A stretch of 64,000 nucleotides of DNA from Selaginella moellendorffii (lineage: Eukaryota > Streptophyta > Lycopodiopsida > Selaginellales > Selaginellaceae). Shown piece after piece: positions 60,125-64,000 of this stretch. Every line of letters starts with the position of its first letter. Position 1 is the stretch's first letter. The DNA lies in assembly GCF_000143415.4 (NCBI RefSeq), contig NW_003314308.1:819769-883768 (forward strand), given 5' to 3'. The notes beneath the pieces are model-generated. The model did not search any database, was not told where the DNA came from, and saw only the letters and a list, made by a program, of their open reading frames with translations. The translations under genes and the position numbers were made by a program.

Positions 60125-61123
60125 ATGCCTCAACCACTTAAATTCCCAAGTAAATACTTGGCGATGCTTGTTGCCAAAGGCATATTTGAAACGGTTACAC
60201 TTGGCTTTCTCATGGTTGGGCACACTCATGAAGACGTCGATGCCATGTTCAATCACCTGGCAGAGTCCCTCCGGCGATCCAATGTCCTCACCCTCCCACA
60301 ACTCTACGATGAATTCCAAAATTGCATCAAAGGCACTGTTGAAGCTGCACTTCTGACAGAGGTTCTAGACTTTAAGGGGTTTGTAAGAGGCTACATCAGG
60401 GACGGATCCGAAACGCTGATTGGCCACTCCAAGCCTCTTCAATTTCATTTCAGCATGCATGACGGTGCTCCAGTGATGAGGTACAAGATGAGAGAATGGG
60501 ACACAATGTGGCTGCCAGTGGACGGCATTGAACTCTTCAAGAGAGATCCCATAACTGGGGAACCTATGATTCCTCAGGGTTCCCCACGGCCGATGCACCC
60601 GGATGGACTCAAAGACCAGCAAAGTATAGTGGCCGGGATTAGACAGCATATTGCCTTCTGGAAGAGGGGGTTGGTGTTTGGTGGAGAATCCTATTTTCAG
60701 AGGTGCAAGCCTTTGCTCGAATACTCGAAGAAGATTATATCTGCTATCCAAAATGGGCCGGTTGTATATGAAGAATTGAAAGAGTCCTTTTGGCCAGAAC
60801 CCAGAGCACCAGATAGTAGCGGAACAATGTCCTCTGGAAATGCAGTGACAGATAACGATGTTGAGGATCACTATTGTGGGCTGAGGAACAAGAAGCCGGA
60901 TTCAGCATTCAATCCAGTACAGGTCTGCAAAGGAATGGTCGTGCTTGTCAGACCCAGTAATAAAAAACAAATGATATGGGTGGGACGCTGCATCACTGAT
61001 GCAGAGGAGGACGCGGAAACTAACTCCTTCAATGTAACTGTGGAGTGGTTCAAGCCAAGTTCCGGATATATGAAGGATTGCCTAGAAAAGAGATGGGTGT
61101 TGAATCCAACAAAGATGATGTGA
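60125..61123 (+). CDS. DUF7869-like protein, probably 5'-truncated
   Basis: Open frame of 332 residues from the ATG at 60125. Near the N terminus: YLAMLVAKGIFETV, then FLMVGHTHEDVDAMFNHLAE. The VGHTHEDxD motif with this setting is the hallmark I associate with DUF7869 proteins, which are widespread, often multi-copy and transposon-linked in eukaryotes; the motif recalls the second acidic site of RNase H-fold nucleases. The C-terminal half (WLPVDGIELFKRDP, GLVFGGESYFQRC, VLVRPSNKKQMIWVGRC) looks intact and ends at a clear TGA. A longer N-terminal part is expected, but no upstream exon is seen. It may be the mobility protein of the 10-kb element; that is inference. Confidence 0.7.
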   Translation: MPQPLKFPSKYLAMLVAKGIFETVTLGFLMVGHTHEDVDAMFNHLAESLRRSNVLTLPQLYDEFQNCIKGTVEAALLTEVLDFKGFVRGYIRDGSETLIGHSKPLQFHFSMHDGAPVMRYKMREWDTMWLPVDGIELFKRDPITGEPMIPQGSPRPMHPDGLKDQQSIVAGIRQHIAFWKRGLVFGGESYFQRCKPLLEYSKKIISAIQNGPVVYEELKESFWPEPRAPDSSGTMSSGNAVTDNDVEDHYCGLRNKKPDSAFNPVQVCKGMVVLVRPSNKKQMIWVGRCITDAEEDAETNSFNVTVEWFKPSSGYMKDCLEKRWVLNPTKMM

Positions 61124-61305
61124 CATATGCATTTACCAATCACACGTGCATAAATCTAATAATATGGCGTGTGGCCCATATTAATGGCACATAAACCCAT
61201 ATTGTGGGCTTATGTGCTTTATGTACCATCATTCCCTTGTAGCGTGTGTGTTGGTTTCCTTTTATAACACAACGAACTCCATATTTTAGGGTGAAGAGCG
61301 TTCTC

Positions 61306-61563
61306 ATGGCAAGCACAAAATCTGTAAGTGAGGCAGAAAAGGAGACGGAGAAGGAGATAGGTGAAGATGTAGAATATATAAGTCTTCCAAACTCCCCGTA
61401 CTATACTCCAGGTGATCATTTTTCTGAACAAACGGCAACATTAACAACTATCGAGAACGCCCCAATAACGTCAGTGACAACAATCCAAAGTAAAACAACT
61501 GACCCGGAGAAGGATGATAGTACCGCTGAGAGTACCAAAAAGGAGGTGTCCACTAGCGCTTAG
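61306..61563 (+). CDS. Small acidic Ser/Thr-rich frame, hypothetical
   Basis: 85 residues from an ATG, with KETEKEIGEDVEYISLPNSP and a Thr/Glu-rich end. It follows the DUF7869-like gene by 180 bp and could be a separate short gene, a further exon or chance. No family recognised. Confidence 0.3.
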   Translation: MASTKSVSEAEKETEKEIGEDVEYISLPNSPYYTPGDHFSEQTATLTTIENAPITSVTTIQSKTTDPEKDDSTAESTKKEVSTSA

Positions 61564-62199
61564 GCTTATAATGGCGTGTGCCCTCATGCCATTTACTTGA
61601 TCACCAAATACCTTTTTCCCTTTGCACTAGTATATCTTAATACCGGTCTGAGAAATAGAATGGCATGTGCCCTCAGGCCTTTTACTAAATCACCTTTGAA
61701 AGAAATGCAAACCTCTATGTCGTAAAGAAAAGGTACTAGAGAAATTCCTTAATAATATGAATGTTATTTAGTTTCATGAAAATACACTAAGGGTCAAATG
61801 AGTTAAATGACTTCTCCAGACTAGCAATGCCTCTTGCTACACCTTCACAATTAGATTCGTTAGAAAAAGATAACATTGAATAATATCTAAATGTTCTCAC
61901 CATTAAGTTATATGTCTGGCTAATAGGAATGACATTCATCTTGGAAAGCTCACCACACGCTCAATGAACAAACAAATAATGTGTGCGCGCATGCCATCAC
62001 TCTTCTTTAGCTTCAGATTCGGCTTGTTCACCTTGACAATGAGATTTATTATACAACCAGATGGACTCAGTCTGGACACAAAGTCACCGCGCTAGTCACC
62101 ATGCCCCAGATATGTCTAGCCCCTGGACAAAAAACATATAATTTCACGTCATTTTCAAATACTTGAAAATTTGTACCTAGTCCCATTTTACTGAATAAA
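61564..62199. other. Right subterminal region of the 10-kb element
   Basis: No gene seen. Palindrome copies at 61571, 61660 and about 61977. Confidence 0.5.
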
Positions 62200-62223
62200 T
62201 CCCACTTTAAAGAAATAAAGCTT
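62200..62223 (-). repeat. Right terminal inverted repeat
   Basis: Reads TCCCACTTTAAAGAAATA then AAGCTT on the plus strand; 22 of 24 positions match the left end when reversed. Followed by ATAT at 62224-62227. Confidence 0.85.
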
Positions 62224-64000
62224 ATATCTAGTTCGACAGATTGTCTTCTTGACATCTTCCTCTGCTACCCTGATCTGGTAGTATCCTGACCTCAGGTCAA
62301 TCCTCGAGAAGTATTTTGCCTTTCCCAACCTATCGAATAGGTCCTCAATCCTTGGCAAAGGGTACTTATTCTTCTTTGTATACTTGTTGAGCAACCGGTA
62401 GTCTATGCACATGCACATAGATCCATCTTTCTTTTTCACAAATAACACTGGTGCCCCATACGGTGACTTGCTCAACCTAACATACCTTTTGTCCACCAAC
62501 TCGTCTAGTTGGCGCTTGAGCTCTTCGAGTTCTTTTTCGTTCAAACAATAGGGAGGACGAACCACCGCCTCAGCACCTTCGACCAGCTCAATCTTATGTT
62601 CTATCGGTCGTGCGGGGGGCAACCCTGCCGGTAACTCCTCCGGCATGGTATCCTGGAATTGGTCCAACACCCGTTGGATCACTAAAGGTACTTCTTCCGG
62701 TACTGTCTTTTTGTTACTCTTCACCGAGAGTAAGCACAAAAATGCTGCCTTAGTTCCTTTAATGAGTGGTCCTCTTGTGGACACCAGGTTTAAGCAGGAA
62801 TCTTTGGCCTTGCTTTGCCCTACCTTTAGATCCTGGGCCTCCACCCTAAATCTTCTTCCTTGGGCATTCGCCAGTACCACAAGGTTCCTACCTTGTCCAT
62901 GTAGGGCTACCACGAACCGATTGAACCAATCCATTCCGAAGATCATGTCAAATCCCACCATGTCCAACACGGTGAAATCCATGTCTACTTTCCATGTCCC
63001 TACTTGGACTCTCGCTTGTCGAAGTACCTCATCGGTGCTTTGGCTACCTTGAACACACTCTATAGTCCTTGGTTTGCCTAGCCACTGCACCGTTAGTCCG
63101 GCTTGCCGGACTATATCTGCAACCACAAAATTATCCGAAGCACCCGTGTCAATAAGGATCTTAACAATGCTACCTCCGAGCTTCCCTCGGAGGGCTAGTA
63201 GATGTCGCGAACGACTCTCTACCAAAGTTGCCCGTGTAATGAGTAACTTTGAGTTAGGGACTGAATCACATACCTCAGTTTGGACTTCATCCGACTTGAT
63301 AGCCATATTGGCTCTGGCCTTCTTCGGGTAGGGACATTCCCTCAAAAAGTGTCCCGCTTTGCCGCAGTTGTAGCATACGTTGTTTTCCACGCTGCTATAT
63401 GACTTGACCTTCTTATCCGTGGGTTTGTCTCTTTTTGCTTGACTCCCCCACGTACTCACTCGCTGGCCACCGGATTTGCCTTTCCGAAACCCCGAGGACT
63501 CATTCTTAGAGAAACTCTTCTTGAATTTCCCTTTGCTATACGTTCCCCTTGGTTTGGCCCCTTTGCTAAACGTGGACCCCAACCCCATCCCTATCGTGTT
63601 CCCCTTTAGCAGGTTATTGTTGAAATGCACTTTGATGGCCGCATCCAACACTTCCTTGTAGTTGGTTAGGTTCTAACGCATCACCTCACCGCAAGCCCAG
63701 GTTTGCAAACCTGATATGAAGGCATGGAACGCATCCATATCCCCCATGTCTGTAACAAGTATCCTTTTTGCCATAAACCCATTCACATACTTCTGAATGG
63801 TTCCAGTCTGCTTCAGCCTACTCAGCTTGTCCCTTAGATGTAGAGTACCATTCGGAGGAACGTAAGTCGCACAGAACCTCGCCTTCATCATTTCCTAAGT
63901 GGCCACCAGTCCTTCGTTGGCCTCTATCATTCTCCACCAAGACTTGGCATTATCTGCCAAGTATGGTTTTGCACATGGGACCTTCTCTGAGCTCGGTAAC
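62224..64000 (-). pseudogene. Gypsy A: gag, protease and start of reverse transcriptase (runs off the edge)
   Basis: Minus strand from the window edge: gag matrix/capsid-like part (DKLSRLKQTGTIQKYVNGF), in-frame stops near 63896 and at 63673, a CCHC zinc knuckle [14 protein letters not shown] at about 63334-63375, an aspartic protease motif [11 protein letters not shown] near 63150, and the RT start ([38 protein letters not shown]). RT is broken at 62227 by the 10-kb element and goes on at 52217. A defective chromovirus-type element; its 5' LTR is outside the window. Confidence 0.87.

Larger units (their letters stand above)
52607..61997. repeat. Family of 22-bp palindromes, ATGGCRTG-N6-CAYGCCAT
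   Basis: Copies (22 nt each): 52607, 53684, 53759 (perfect), 55130, 56770, 58047, 58107, 58184, 58967, 59102, 59261, 59340, 61571, 61660; more decayed ones at about 55271, 61162 and 61977. All lie inside the 10-kb element. They sit in introns, in intergenic DNA and, at 53684 and 53759, inside an exon of the large gene. Confidence 0.85.
52222..62223. mobile_element. 10,002-bp TIR transposon-like element inside gypsy A
   Basis: The 24-bp terminal inverted repeats (52222-52245 and 62200-62223) agree at 22 of 24 positions; they start AAGCT and end TTAAAGTGGGA. Flanked by ATAT on both sides. The host frame is cut between the RTRY and [11 protein letters not shown] codons and is exactly in register without the element. 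Cargo: an 11-exon minus-strand gene (ParB-like to FCP1-like), a plus-strand DUF7869-like gene, a small plus-strand frame, and at least 15 copies of a 22-bp palindrome. No LTRs or reverse transcriptase belong to it. The cut-and-paste type is inference; the superfamily is not identified. Confidence 0.88.

Overview
Eukaryotic land-plant nuclear DNA, most likely a lycophyte close to Selaginella moellendorffii. The grounds are genes with very short introns (about 50-110 bp), an intronless pentatricopeptide-repeat (PPR) gene built of 31-residue repeats, D-type cyclins with LxCxE motifs, a germin-like protein, a type I pectinesterase, a plant tRNA-Pro, and long stretches of Ty3/gypsy-type retroelements. 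The species name is inference; no search was run.

Left part (1-26 kb) is gene-rich. In order: a PPR protein (+); a dead copy of a GNA-lectin-domain gene (-); a germin-like protein (+); the intact lectin-domain paralogue (-); a ten-exon LCAT-like phospholipase (-); a pectinesterase (+) diverging from it; tRNA-Pro(TGG) (-); a FolD-type methylene-tetrahydrofolate dehydrogenase/cyclohydrolase (+) converging on a pterin-aldehyde-reductase-like SDR (-), with stops only 88 bp apart; two D-type cyclins facing each other tail to tail with the same six-exon layout; and a third, rearranged lectin copy whose 5' segment is inverted. Exons were chosen by splice signals, phase and match to the remembered family pattern.

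Right part (27-64 kb) is a nested stack of mobile elements. A 7.2-kb LTR element with no coding capacity (31297-38510) sits inside a zinc-finger/SWIM gene and splits it. A degenerate minus-strand chromovirus ('gypsy A') runs from about 45 kb past the right edge and is cut by two insertions. One is a truncated second chromovirus joined to a small LTR element (46238-50999). The other is a 10,002-bp element (52222-62223) with 24-bp terminal inverted repeats and a 4-bp ATAT duplication; dropping it together with one ATAT copy brings the host reverse-transcriptase frame back into register.

That 10-kb element is the strongest candidate for something undescribed. It carries (i) an 11-exon minus-strand gene in which every intron I could place is phase 1, with a ParB-like segment near the N terminus and an FCP1/NIF-type HAD phosphatase domain at the C terminus; (ii) a plus-strand gene with a GHTHEDVD motif of the DUF7869 type, possibly the mobility protein; and (iii) at least 15 copies of a 22-bp palindrome, ATGGCRTG-N6-CAYGCCAT, all inside the element and none seen outside it. 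Two of the palindromes lie in coding sequence and give a peptide repeat. The large gene has three in-frame stops, so this copy is probably not fully functional.
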